Positions 52,128-62,662 are shown, counted from the stretch's first letter. The stretch: 64,000 nt of DNA from Diabrotica undecimpunctata (GCF_040954645.1 NC_092807.1:81541017-81605016); one strand, 5' to 3'. Translations and numbers: made by a program. Notes: generated by a model from the sequence alone, not told the origin.

Positions 52128-52214
52128 CTACATTTTTACTTTATTTTTTGAATAAAACAAATAAATTGTTAATACATGTATTGGGCATGGGCATATCCTC
52201 CAAGGTGCGTGTTT

Positions 52215-52930
52215 CACTCTATTCGTAATTAGTTCCATCTCTTTTACAAATAAAATTATGTAAAAAACATGATGCTTTAATAATTTCATTAATAAAATTC
52301 AGTTCTACAAAAAAAGGAGTGTGGAAAATTTGCCATTGGTTTGCTAATACTCCAAATGCACACTCTAAAGTGTGTCGACATCTGGTGAGTCCGTAAATGA
52401 ATAGCCATTTGCATGGGTCAACTCCATGAGATGGATATGGTCGTAAAATATGGGATGCAATATTAAATACCTCATCCTCAACCCTTATAAAATGTTGAGG
52501 ATTTTCGTTCGTGTTTGATAAACATTGATGTGGTGGTAAAATTAAGTCGACCCGAGTAAAGTTCTTCCTAATAAATTATTTCGAAATATGATAGAGTTTA
52601 CTTTACTTCCATATGCACCCACGTCAATGGCAATAAAATTCAGGTCAGCGTCGACTACCGTCAGTAAACCTAAAGAAAAAAAATTTTTGTAATTGAAAAA
52701 AATCGATCCACCTTTTCTAGGATTAATACACCAAATGTGTTTTCCATCTATGGCACCATCACAATTTGGGAAATTGGTCTTTATGTAGAATTTATCAGCA
52801 ATGTCCAACCACATTTCTATGGTACGCATTTTGATTGTTTTTACTCGGTTCCAAATGGCTTTACAGTTTTCTCTAATTATTATTCCTATTCTAGATCTTG
52901 CTATATAAAATTTGAATTGTAATGCTGGGG
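52215..52930 (-). pseudogene. Harbinger DDE transposase (DDE_Tnp_4)
   Basis: The frame from about 52930 reads MWLDIADKFYIKTNFPNCDG then AIDGKHIWC (first Asp), GSIFFNYKNFFSLGLLTVVD and FIAIDVGAYGS (second Asp region). A frame change near 52540 follows, then in another frame RPYPSHGVDPCKWLFIYGL, TRCRHTLECAFGVLANQW (Glu block) and ASCFLHNFICKRDGTNYE. The three acidic residues are recognisable, but frame changes disable it. Family enzymes cut and move the element in the nucleus. Confidence 0.82.
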
Positions 52931-52999
52931 AACTATTTGCTGTGGACAAGTACCTACAATAATAACAATAATAAAAAAATGATGATATTGGTGGCAAGG

Positions 53000-53345
53000 C
53001 TTTGAGATGGCCAGAAGCCAGAAGCGCTTTCAATAAAATGAAATCGGTATTATGCAATGGAAAACTGGGAGTAGAAATAAGAACTAAAATATTGATATGT
53101 TACGTATTCTCTGTCCTTTTATATGAAGTTGAAGCGTGGACAATTATGTATGCAACTGAAAAAAGACTTGCCAGCTTTGAGATATGGTGTTATCAAAGAA
53201 TATGGAAAATAGCAGGGACGCAACACGTAACAAACACGGAAACATTAAGAAAGATGAAAAAGAAAAGAAAATATTCAACACTATGAAGAAAAGAAAAATA
53301 AGCTACTTTGATCACATACTAAAAAATAAAATTCCAAACAACTTT
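53000..53345 (+). pseudogene. Jockey/RTE-like RT C-terminal fragment inside the Harbinger element
   Basis: 94-residue frame at 53002-53286: EARSAFNKMKSVLCNGKLGV, LYEVEAWTI, then FEIWCYQRIWKIAG and TNTETLRKM. After a frame change at an A-run it continues KRKISYFDHILKNK. Equivalent to the tails at 8430, 31475 and 60110; a 5'-truncated insertion. Confidence 0.78.
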
Positions 53346-53930
53346 TTATAATAACAATTTTCAATATTGTGAAAAATAACGGTATTTTAGTCTTGAGGAA
53401 AATTTTGAGCAAAATTTATATTTTTTTGTCATACCTTGCACAATATTAATATAATTTGATATCTGATGGTTGAGTCCAGGGTTTTAAACCTTGCAGAACT
53501 TTTTATGAATAATACATTTTTTTTTTTCGTAAAATTAATAATAAAATAGTTTCCCATATGTGTCCAACTTAAGTATACATGATATCTACATGTATATCTA
53601 CTGATTTCTACGTACCTGAGTGTTACTGTTAATTTGTTCTCTGTTATGTGTTTTGTTATGTGTTTTGTTATGTGAGGTAAGATTTTCATCAACTCATCCG
53701 AAGATTTAATTGACATCCGGTAGTATTGATAAAAAATTATCATTATAAAGACAAATCTTTTCGAAAAACCTCTAAAAATTTTCCATTGAATCTCGTTAAA
53801 AAAAAAACGGATGAACCCAATGTTGGCGATTCACTGGTTCTCTCATCATTTCCTTCGCTTCAAATATAGAAATTGCTAATAATTTCTTTTTCAAATTTTT
53901 TTGAGACATCGCAACGCGCTTACAAACCGC
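53346..53930. other. Harbinger noncoding part
   Basis: AT-rich; contains three tandem copies of TTATGTGTTTTG (about 53642-53675). No gene seen. Confidence 0.4.
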
Positions 53931-54102
53931 AGCAGACTAAACGCATAGTGTGACAGATCGGTACTATTGCATTAGAAACGGATGCGTTTTCAGTGCATCC
54001 GGTCAAAACACATAATGTAACATTTCACGTATGAGCCTAAGCCTAAACGGCAATATAGAAGGCCTAGCGGGCCCTAAATAATCATTATAAACGTATGATA
54101 AT

Positions 54103-54106
<4 letters not shown>

Positions 54107-54151
<45 letters not shown>
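54107..54151. repeat. (TA)n tract
   Basis: TA alternation ending in TGTGTGTG. Confidence 0.95.
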
Positions 54152-54158
<7 letters not shown>

Positions 54159-54190
54159 ATTTAATAGTCAGCATTCGCTGTCATGATGTA

Positions 54191-54203
54191 TACTAAATAT
54201 TTT
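54191..54203. repeat. 13-bp target duplication, left (TACTAAATATTTT)
   Basis: Recurs at 57409-57421. Confidence 0.75.
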
Positions 54204-55233
54204 AAAATCATGAATGTGTTGCTTATGTGCGTCCATTTCAAAAGATAAAAGAAATAATAAATTAGACTTACTCACAATCAATTTAATTTAACTCTCCAGA
54301 TGACCGGTTTCGCTTTCTACAATATGCAAAGCATCTTTAGGTCTCGATACAAAGATAAATAAATGCTGAAATAATAAACCCATATTAGGGTGTTGTCTAA
54401 TAAAGATAAACAAAGATAGATGATATAAATTACAGTAATTATGCCAATATTACATGTCTGTGGTTTTTCAAAATGAATAAAATGTTTAAGCAGACAAGGT
54501 AAGACTCACAAATTGGTAAAGTAGTCTATTAAACTGTAATAAATTAATAAATGAACAAATAAATAAAACATTACTTACATGCCGGTACTCTATTAATTGA
54601 TGGTTGAAAGAACATGGTTCAAACTATCCTGTATTGTTGATTGGAGAACTTAAGTCTGCTATTGTAATTGTTTGACAGTAAACGGGGAAGTTCTTGAGGA
54701 GACAGATTTTATCCAATGAAGTAGAGATAGGTGTAATGTAATTGTTTGTTTGATGAAAGTAATGTTCTATACCATTAAGTTATTTAAAAGTTATTTATAT
54801 TTATTCTAGAGATATATTTATGAAATGTGTGTTATTTATAAATATAAATCTCAATAAAATCTCAATAAATAACACACATTTCATAAATATATCTCTAGAA
54901 TAAATATAAATAACTTTTAAATAACTCAATGGTATAGAACATTACTTTCATCAAACAAACAATCACATTACACCTATCTCTGCTTCATTGGATAAAATCT
55001 GTCTCCTCAAGAACTTCCCCGTTTACTGTGAAACAATTACAATAGCAGACTTAAGTTCTCCAATCAACAATACAGGATAGTTTGAACCATGTTCTTTCAA
55101 CCATCAATTAATAGAGTACCGGCATGTAAGTAATGTTTTATTTATTTGTTCATTTATTAATTTATTACAGTTTAATAGACTATTTTACCAATTTGTGAGT
55201 CTTACCTTGTCTGCTTAAACATTTTATTCATTT

Positions 55234-55242
55234 TGAAAAACC
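55234..55242. repeat. 9-bp target duplication of MULE, left (TGAAAAACC)
   Basis: Recurs at 57181-57189; nine bases is the standard MULE length. Confidence 0.9.
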
Positions 55243-55515
55243 GGCGGGCGAACTTTCGACACCAAATTGTCTTTGTACCTGAGGTAATCGAAGGGTCAAA
55301 TTTTATTATAGGAAATTTCGTCACCGCGGCGTGAATCAGGTAGGTAGGTAATTAGCGGCGATGGACATTTGCACCCAAGCAGGACAAGCGGGTTTTCCCA
55401 ATATTTATTGTCACGGCGGGGGGCGTGGCACTTGTGTACTTGTGACTAAATTATTTCAGTTGTAATTTATTTCTTGTTTGACGTTGACTTGTGCACGTAT
55501 ACGGATATTTAAAAA

Positions 55516-56439
55516 ATGAGTTTCATAAAAAGTTCCCGTGGTCGAGATTTATTAGTGGTGGAGCATCATTCGTTCTCGAAACAGAAAGTGTTAAAAAGCG
55601 GCGAGATATTTTGGCACTGCATCCAAAGAAATACTAAGTGTTCCGCAAAAGTGTTTACAATAGGCTGTGAGGACCTCACCATCACAAGAAGTGATTTGGT
55701 ACATAATCATGAAGCCGATCCAAAAAAGCTTGAAGTAAAGATGGTAACCAATGCATGTAAAAGAAAAGCCCAAGAGGACATATCGGAAAAGCCTGCCAAA
55801 ATTACAAGAACTGCTGTTGCTGAGTGTGATGCCAATTTGCTGACGGTTCCTGACATAGCTAGCATAAGAAAGAACATTTACAACTGTCGTCGTAAACTGT
55901 TACCAGGTCCGTTACCAAGGAGCATGTCAGAAGTCCATAACGCGGTTAGTAATTATTCTCCTAAAACCTGTCGCAATGAAAGTTTTTTGTTTTTAAATCA
56001 TCCTGAATTAAATGTAATTGTATTTTCATGCGAGACAAATATTCGTTTGTTGTGTAAATTAAAAACTTTGTATATGGATGGTACATTTTCATACAGTACC
56101 AAATATTTTCTACAATTATTTACTATACATGGCTTGGAAAATGGACATTATGTTCCTTTAGCATACTGTTTGTTAAAGGACAAATTGTCAATGAAATACA
56201 AAAATTTATTTTCTTTATTAAGGTCTAAGATTTTTGAAACATTTCAATTATCATTAGAGCCAACTGAAATATTTGTGGACTTTGAAAAAGCAATTCACTA
56301 TACTTTATTGTATATGTGGCCCAATGCAAAAATTAGTGGATGCCGTTTTCACTTACACCAAAACTGGTTTAAAAAATTCAATCTTTGGGTTTGGTACAAG
56401 AGTATAAGGATACAAATTCAGAAATTGGAAAATGGTTAA
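55516..56439 (+). CDS. FLYWCH-MULE transposase, N-terminal and catalytic part
   Basis: 307 residues. Residues 5-70 form a FLYWCH-type zinc finger: LLVVEHHSFSKQKVLKSGEI, FWHCIQRNTKCSAKV and HNHE supply the Cys2-His2 pattern. The MULE DDE domain follows from about residue 170: LYMDGTFSYSTKYFLQLFTI (first Asp), HYVPLAYCLLKD, FVDFEKAIHY (second Asp) and ISGCRFHLHQNW. The frame is lost at an A-run (56370-56376), after which the protein continues at 56385. The ATG at 55516 directly precedes the FLYWCH motif. It would cut and move the element in the nucleus. Confidence 0.87.
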   Translation: MSFIKSSRGRDLLVVEHHSFSKQKVLKSGEIFWHCIQRNTKCSAKVFTIGCEDLTITRSDLVHNHEADPKKLEVKMVTNACKRKAQEDISEKPAKITRTAVAECDANLLTVPDIASIRKNIYNCRRKLLPGPLPRSMSEVHNAVSNYSPKTCRNESFLFLNHPELNVIVFSCETNIRLLCKLKTLYMDGTFSYSTKYFLQLFTIHGLENGHYVPLAYCLLKDKLSMKYKNLFSLLRSKIFETFQLSLEPTEIFVDFEKAIHYTLLYMWPNAKISGCRFHLHQNWFKKFNLWVWYKSIRIQIQKLENG

Positions 56440-56906
56440 GGCATACGTTTGGTTTAACTTATTTAAATCCAGCAGAAGTTAAAGAATGCTTTCTTTATGA
56501 TTTAATGTCATATAAACCTATAAACGCAACACTTGATATATATGCAGATTATTTACTGGAAAATTAAATTTTCGATAGCGCTCTATTTCCACCACACATA
56601 TGGTCTAATCAGAATCCGTCTATTGCGAGGACCACAAATGCCTGTGAATCCTTTCATTCGAGATTTAATTCTTCTTTTTATTCAACACATCCTTCTATGT
56701 TTATTTTTATTGAAAAGTTAAAAGAATTTCAAGTAGACACTTATGTCAAAATAAATAGTTTACATATACCAGCAAAAATCAAAGATACTACTGTTAAGGC
56801 TAAATTGGCATTTTTGGAGAAAATGATGGATAAACTACGATCCCAACAAATACGTAGGTTAGATTTTATAAAAGCTGTATCTTATAATTCCTATAATAGC
56901 AAATAA
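56385..56906 (+). pseudogene. MULE transposase C-terminal part, frameshifted
   Basis: 56385-56567 reads LRHTFGLTYLNPAEVKECF and ends LDIYADYLLEN. Then in the frame of 56697-56906, after PPHIWSN and TNACESFHSRFNSSFYSTHP (the third acidic residue region, about 56590-56695), KLKEFQVDTYVKINSL follows. Two frame changes in an otherwise well-kept sequence suggest recent inactivation. Confidence 0.78.
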
Positions 56907-57180
56907 ATCATTGTATACAAGTATATTAACGGTAAAATGTACAAAAATTAGGTACTAGTTGTATTATATTTAGATATTATTACAGATATAAAGAAATAAA
57001 ATGCACATTACTTTTATTAAAATAAATAAATTAATTAATTATGGTATTTTATTTATGTCGCAGCTATATTTATTTGGTGTCAAATATAACTGTAAGATAA
57101 AAACGGGAATTGGGGCTGGTGTCGAAAATTGCCATTAAATTTTAGTCGCTACCTGCTTACTGTCGAAATTTCCTACGCCC

Positions 57181-57189
57181 TGAAAAACC
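57181..57189. repeat. 9-bp target duplication of MULE, right (TGAAAAACC)
   Basis: Matches 55234-55242. Confidence 0.9.
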
Positions 57190-57310
57190 ACAGATATGTA
57201 ATATTGGCATAATTACTGTAATTTATATCATCTATCTTTGTTTATCTTTATTAGACAACACCCTAATATGGGTTTATTATTTCAACATTTATTTAACTTC
57301 GTATCGAGAC

Positions 57311-57343
57311 CTGAAGATGCTTTGCATATTGTAGAAAGCGAAA
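57311..57343 (+). ncRNA. Hammerhead-ribozyme-like core in the fold-back arm
   Basis: CTGAAGA (57311-57317), stem GCTTT/AAAGC (57319-57323 and 57335-57339), then GAAA (57340-57343) and a small hairpin CCAG..CTGG. The partner arm (minus strand, about 54301-54345) has CTAAAGA instead, a lost core base. Stem I and the cleavage site are not evident. Confidence 0.45.
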
Positions 57344-57408
57344 CCAGTCGTCTGGATAGTTAAATTAAATTGATTGTGAGTAAGTCTAATTTATTATTTC
57401 TTTTACCT

Positions 57409-57421
57409 TACTAAATATTTT
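57409..57421. repeat. 13-bp target duplication, right (TACTAAATATTTT)
   Basis: Matches 54191-54203. Confidence 0.75.
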
Positions 57422-57539
57422 GTGTGGTATTACTTTTTATATTTGTTTACCCTAAATGCATAACCAAAAAAATCACTCTATTCTTCCATTCTAGACATAT
57501 AATACAAAATAGACTGACTGCTGCAATACAGTCGCGTTC

Positions 57540-57715
57540 CCCTAGTGCGACAGAGAAAACTGACGGAAAGCAGTCCCTGCATCTTTTTCTAATGGTCCTG
57601 GTTTATCGGCAACGTGTCTTCTTATTGGTTATTTAGGTGACGTGGTCGATAAACCTGGCAAATTAGAAAAATATGTAGGTACTGCTTTGCTTCAGTTTTC
57701 TGTGTCGCACTAGGG
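57540..57715. mobile_element. MITE-like fold-back of about 176 bp
   Basis: CCCTAGTGCGACAGAGAAAA reads inward from the left and CCCTAGTGCGACACAGAAAA inward from the right. Similarity continues for about 75 bases (TTTTTCTAAT, GGTTTATCG). No coding sequence. The family is unknown to me and no target duplication is clear. Confidence 0.75.
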
Positions 57716-57719
57716 AATG

Positions 57720-59190
57720 GGCTGGTATTATAATCATCAATGTATCTTGTATTACATGTCTATGATTTTAGATATTAACAACATTATTAAATAAACTTAC
57801 CAATACTTACAACTTAAAAAGAAATCAGAAGAATTACGATGCCCGGGTCTCAATTTGATAACCTAAATATCGGTTATCTTCTTAATTCAGTTGGATGGGG
57901 CTCAACTTACCTATTATTATTTCATTAGTTGCTTTATATAAAAAATTACGTACCATTTTTAATTTGCAAACATAATTGTACACTGAATTTCATGTATTTT
58001 TATTTTTTCATATACATCTTTTAATGTCATAATTCGCTTAAGTAATGGTAAATATAATCAAGTAAATCAAATATATATTTTTTCGGTTTGTTTCTTATGT
58101 TAAACCAACAGGGTAAGCTACTGTCAAGTGCTACTGATAAGTTTTTACTATAAAGGTAGAAATGCCGTTCTAGTGTAATAACTTATTGTAACAATTAACT
58201 TATATTAAATAACAGCCGTGAATGTGTTTCAGATAAGTATCTTAGATACTGTAATTGATTTTAATTCCATTGTTGCAGGAGATATTATGAAAGTTATTGT
58301 TCTGTTAATGTCAATTACCTTAAGATTATAAAAATATAAAGCAGTTTAGTCAAAAAAATATTCCTTTCTATATTATACACAAAAAAGAAGCAGAGGTGTG
58401 TAGAATTTTGCTATTTTACCGGGTGTTTTTCATCATGCTGTTTTACAAGTATAAACAATAAAATCGTTAATTAAATAAGACAATGGTTACAAAGGTAAAA
58501 TGTGGAGGAAGTCTTTTCTGTTGTATTTAATATTAGGGAAACCTCGAGATACTTGTCATCGTTTTTGATTATGTCTTTTAACATTGACATAAAACCTAAG
58601 CAAACCGTTCTAAACGTTGAACTTTTCTTAATGTTGAGTATTTATTTTGGGAAATATACATAATTAGATTAGAATCCGAATCTAAAAACTGCATTAACTC
58701 GGAAAATAAATGTTAAAAAAAATTTGGATCATCACTAATGATTTTACAAAATTGAAATCGATGATCAAAATCATTTTGATTATATTACTAAACAGGTGAA
58801 TTTTGTTAGAATAGAATATAATATAAACCGCTTTATTAAAAATAATCGGTTAACATTGAAAATTTTTTAATAGACTCCAATTAAAACGAACCCTATCAAA
58901 TACAAAAATATAATAAAAAATCTTTAATTTAAATACAATTATACACTAAATAATTAATTAGTACTAATATTGGACATACCTATTAAATTACAAAATATCT
59001 TATTAAAACATAATCAAGTAAATACCTATACATGATATATAATTTAAAATTTATTTTAAATTAAATTAATATCAAACAAAATTTTAGGCATTTTCTAAAG
59101 GATTTTATTATGATATCAAGTAGGACTGAATATGATTCAAGTTTGGTTATAAGATCTATTACTTATTAAAGTTTTTCGATTTTACAAATG
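57720..59190. other. AT-rich stretch, nothing recognised
   Basis: No recognisable frame, repeat or element end. Confidence 0.4.
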
Positions 59191-59192
59191 TA

Positions 59193-60052
59193 TTGTATCT
59201 TATTCATCTGGTAATTTATTATAAAATTTTGCACGCATACCTGGATGATTTCTCTGTAATACAGCACATAAAGACTACAATTCACCTTCAAATACCTGGT
59301 GAAAACAATATCGAAACGGAAAATATCGCAATTAACCGAGGCCTATTCCAAGGAGACTCGTTGAGTCCATTGTGGTTCTGTCTAGCGATGAACCCACTGC
59401 ACCAGCTATTGAACTCCCTTGACTCAAGTTTTAGCAATAAAAACAATAATACTGTAGTGGCAAAGCTTAATCATCTGTTTTATATGGATGGGATGATTTG
59501 AAACTAACGGCTTTTGCTCGAAACCACTTAGATCATATGCTAAAAACTGTAGAAACTTTCTTAAATGACATGTATAAATATGTAGGAGTAAAGCAAGCAC
59601 CGAATTAACTTTAGAGTTTATGTGGACTGAAATAAAACACACATAAAGGCACAAAAACGCCATCCTCGAAGTGCAGAAGAGAGAACGACATTACCATGGT
59701 ATTTAGGAGGACGAGGACTTATGGATATAAGTCAGCATGTAAAAAAACAGTTCACTAATTTAAGAACAACTTATTCTCAAATGCATTTACTCTACATAGC
59801 ACATATTGTGCAGTAGATGACGCAACACTGATTAGACTAAGTCAAACAGAAATGCACATAAACCATCTTACTAAGAACAAAAAAAATCCGCACCTGGATA
59901 GTTAAACATCTGAACGGGAAACATCCCAATAAAGTCAGTCAAGACTATGTCGATAATATAGCGTTGAACTATTAATTGGTTGACATCAGAACAGATATTT
60001 CCTGAAATAGAAGGTTTATTATTTGCCATTTAGTATTAGGTGTATCACTATC
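59193..60052 (+). pseudogene. R4/Dong-like non-LTR RT, first part
   Basis: 102-residue frame: AINRGLFQGDSLSPLWFCLA and MNPLHQLLNS, then LFYMDG where YMDD is expected. A four-base GGAT duplication at the active site shifts the frame. It continues LKLTAFARNHLDHMLKTVET (about 59500-59560), then LPWYLGGRGLMDIS (about 59692-59733) and PEIEGLLFAI up to about 60030. It resumes at 61222. Confidence 0.78.
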
Positions 60053-60108
60053 ATTAGGTATCACTATCATTAGTTATCACTATCATTAGGTATTATCACC
60101 TAATACTA
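60031..60108. repeat. Hairpin with triplicated loop sequence
   Basis: TAGTATTAGGTG (60031-60042) is the exact reverse complement of CACCTAATACTA (60097-60108). Between them ATCACTATCATTAG is repeated three times. It sits at the left border of the inserted non-LTR element. Confidence 0.8.
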
Positions 60109-60111
60109 GGC

Positions 60112-61221
60112 TACCTCACCTTCATCGACTACGAGAAGGCATTTGACAATGTTAAACATGATATCATGATGGAACTACTACATAGGGCCAACATTGACCA
60201 GAAGGAGATCAGAATTATTCAGAATATATACTGGAATCAAATGGCAAAGGTGAGGATTGATCAAGACCAATATACGGATGAATTTGAAATCCGGAAAGGT
60301 GTCCGCCAAGGCTGCATACTCTCTCCGATGCTTTTTAATTTATATGTTGAAAATTATATTTGCGGAAGCATTAGAAGACACGGAATTAGGCATTAAGGTG
60401 AACGGCATACCAATTAGCAACCTACGCTATGCGGACGACACAGTGATTATAACTGATAATTTGGAAAATCAGCAGTTATTACTTGATAAGGTGAATAGCA
60501 TTGGTAAAAAATATGGCCTCAAAATCAACATTTTGAAAACGAAATATATGGTCATTAGCAGAAACCCTCCAGAAATCCCGATAATATGCTTAGGTGACGA
60601 TCGCATAAAACGCGTGAAAACTTTTAAATACCTTGGCACCACAATCAATGACCAATCGGATCCACAACAAGAAATAAAAACTCGAATACAAATGGCAAGA
60701 CAAGCTTTTGTGAAATTCAGACCGTTCCTATCTAATCAAAACCTAAATTTCGAAATACGCTACAGAATGGTCAAGTGCTACATATGGTCCATCTTGCTTT
60801 ATGGCATGGAAACGTGGACTTTGAAAAAAACATCTATCAATAAACTTGAAGCATTTGAAATGTGGTCATTGAGAAGAATGATGCGCATACCTTGGGTGGA
60901 TATAGTTCGAAACGATGACGTCCTTAAGAGAGCCGGCGTGGAAAGAGAACTCTTTGAATTAATTAAAAAACGCAAGATTGGTTACCTTGGGCACATATTG
61001 AGAGGAGCAAAATATGAAATACCACAGTAAATCCTACAAGGGAAGATCGAAGGTAGGAGAGGAGCCGGCCGCAAACAATTATCCTGGTTAAGAAATATTA
61101 AAGAATGGACAGGAATACACAATACAGGCGAGCTGTGTTACGCCGCCAAGAACAGAATTCTAGTAATGAGATAGTCGCCTACGCACTTTGGTATATGGCA
61201 TGTTAAGAAGAAGAAGATTAG
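60112..61221 (+). mobile_element. Jockey/RTE-like non-LTR element, 5'-truncated, inside the R4-like element
   Basis: RT to C-terminus. Frame 1 (to 60396): FIDYEKAFDNVKHDIM (first Asp) and VRQGCILSPMLFNLY. Frame 2 (60257-61030, 257 residues): ISNLRYADDTVIITDN (active site YADD intact), FKYLGTTINDQ, EAFEMWSLRRMMRIPW and KIGYLGHILRGAKYEI. A TAA at 61028 is followed in frame by QGKIEGRRGAGRKQLSWLRN, the usual tail, to about 61173. It ends with an AAGAAGAAGAAG tail. This is the best-preserved copy of the superfamily that left fragments at 8430, 31475 and 53000. R4-like coding sequence resumes at 61222. Confidence 0.85.
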
Positions 61222-61910
61222 GTTATACCAACCAAAAATTACCTGAAATATATTGTTAAATATCCTCAGGTCCTTATCCTTATCGTTAAATATCGTTAAA
61301 CGACAAATGACCATATGGATGTTAAGTCCAAGAAACCATCCAACATCTTATTGGAGGCTGCCAGGAATTTGCTGTAACTGAATATAAGAAACAGCATGAC
61401 TCAGTAAGGAAGATACTTCAAGGGATAGCTTTCAAACTAAGACTTATTCAAATAAACCATCTCACATATTATCAATACATTTCTGAGAGTATTCTTGAAA
61501 ATGACAACTACAAGCTATACTGGGATCGCACTGTGCTCACAAACCAAAGAGTAGCACATAATAGACCATATCTCGTACTTGTTAAAAAAATAATGAGAAA
61601 AACAACACTAATCGATGTGGCGATACCTAAAAATAATAATCTGCGTGTTAAATACAACGATAAGACCGCCAAGTAAACCTCTTAAAACCCCTTAAAAAAT
61701 AAGAAAGCTGGGTCTAAATGAACATATATGTAAGGTTATACAGAAAGCTGTACTGATCTCGAAGTCCAGATGCGTACGAAAATTTTTGGGAAATACACAG
61801 ACGTATTAAATCACTTAACACTCGATAACACCGAAAAAGTCCCACCACAGCTTAATTCTTTTGATGCCTTAGGTATCTGGGATAAGTAAATTTATCAATT
61901 AGAGGGAGTG
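61222..61910 (+). pseudogene. R4/Dong-like C-terminal part with nuclease domain
   Basis: Resumes VIPTKNYLKYIVKYPQV, then a decayed CCHC segment (ETIQHLIGGCQEFAVTEYKK), DSVRKILQGIAFKL, NYKLYWDRTVLTNQRVAHNR and LIDVAIPKNNNL. The last block is the restriction-like endonuclease signature (R.D.......LIDIA.P) of R2/R4-type elements. Stops thereafter. Confidence 0.8.
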
Positions 61911-62330
61911 TGACCCGTATAGCTAAATCTGAATAATACTTTGAACCTTACCTAACTTTTTTACCTATACTTTTATACCGTCGAGCTATTGGTTGTCATC
62001 AGCTATTTTCAATAAGAACTTTATTTTATAAACATTACGTTATAGAATTACACTTCATGTTTAAACTTTTTAAAAGTTTAACATGCATTAAAAAATTGGT
62101 ATGTGACATTGACAGATGATATCTGGCAGGTATCTTAAAATAGGAGTGGTTCAGGGTCGTATCTTAAATATCTGCCATAGTGCATTTAAAACAACTTAAT
62201 TTATTAAATTGTGATACATATTGGAAAGATCTTTGATGTCAGTCTTATTATTGATAGAATTTGGATCTTTTTATGTGAATCATCTCCAATAAGCATCTTT
62301 GGTTGTAATTTTGTTCTTTTCCAAAATCTC
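61911..62330. other. AT-rich stretch, nothing recognised
   Basis: No gene or repeat seen. Confidence 0.4.
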
Positions 62331-62333
62331 TAC

Positions 62334-62498
62334 ATTTTCAAAATAAAAAATGACTTTTTTCTAGAGAATGTTTGGCTAGGGCTGTTGTGTGTAATGTATT
62401 GGTCTGTACACTATGTTTGTGTGCAACAACTCTTCTATGCAGTGTTATATTGAAATAAGTAGCTTTATTTACAACAGACCGACAAACCTAGGAAATGA
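62334..62498 (-). pseudogene. Penelope-like GIY-YIG fragment, inverted arm
   Basis: Reverse complement, with few differences, of 62661-62820. On the minus strand decayed nuclease sequence of the kind read at 62665-62820. Confidence 0.65.
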
Positions 62499-62536
62499 AA
62501 AAAATCTATTTAAATATTCACGGTCAGGAAATAACA

Positions 62537-62539
<3 letters not shown>

Positions 62540-62589
<50 letters not shown>

Positions 62590-62592
62590 TAT

Positions 62593-62660
<68 letters not shown>
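62540..62660. repeat. (AT)n tract between inverted GIY-YIG arms
   Basis: AT alternation with single G interruptions (about 62571 and 62593). Confidence 0.95.

Positions 62661-62662
<2 letters not shown>

Larger units (their letters stand above)
51661..54022. mobile_element. Second PIF/Harbinger transposon with MADF gene
   Basis: 2362 bp. Ends: TGTCACATTATGCGTTTTGA + CCGGATGC at 51661 and the complement of TGTTACATTATGTGTTTTGA + CCGGATGC at 54022. An inner pair, GTCACACTATGCGTT, is at about 51746 and 53943. It carries a MADF gene on the plus strand and a DDE_Tnp_4 transposase on the minus strand, with a non-LTR fragment and a (TA)n tract inside. The target duplication is unclear. Confidence 0.8.
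55243..57180 (+). mobile_element. MULE-type DNA transposon with FLYWCH transposase
   Basis: 1938 bp between 9-bp duplications. The ends are imperfect inverted repeats (GGCGGGCGAACTTTCGACA and, inward from 57180, GGGCGTAGGAAATTTCGACA). One transposase gene fills the inside. Confidence 0.88.
54204..57408. mobile_element. Fold-back (palindromic) element, one arm split by a MULE
   Basis: Left arm 54246-54848 is the near-perfect reverse complement of 54850-55242 plus 57190-57405. The centre lies in an AATCTCAATAAAATCTCAATAA stretch. Without the MULE it is about 1.26 kb of almost complete palindrome. Each arm carries a hammerhead-like motif as seen at Penelope-type ends, and a diverged single arm lies at 27955-28215. 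I infer a Penelope-related, nonautonomous fold-back element. Confidence 0.8.

Noticed and set aside
57424..57636. 70-residue frame as a gene
   Set aside because: It overlaps the MITE-like fold-back and has no recognisable domain.
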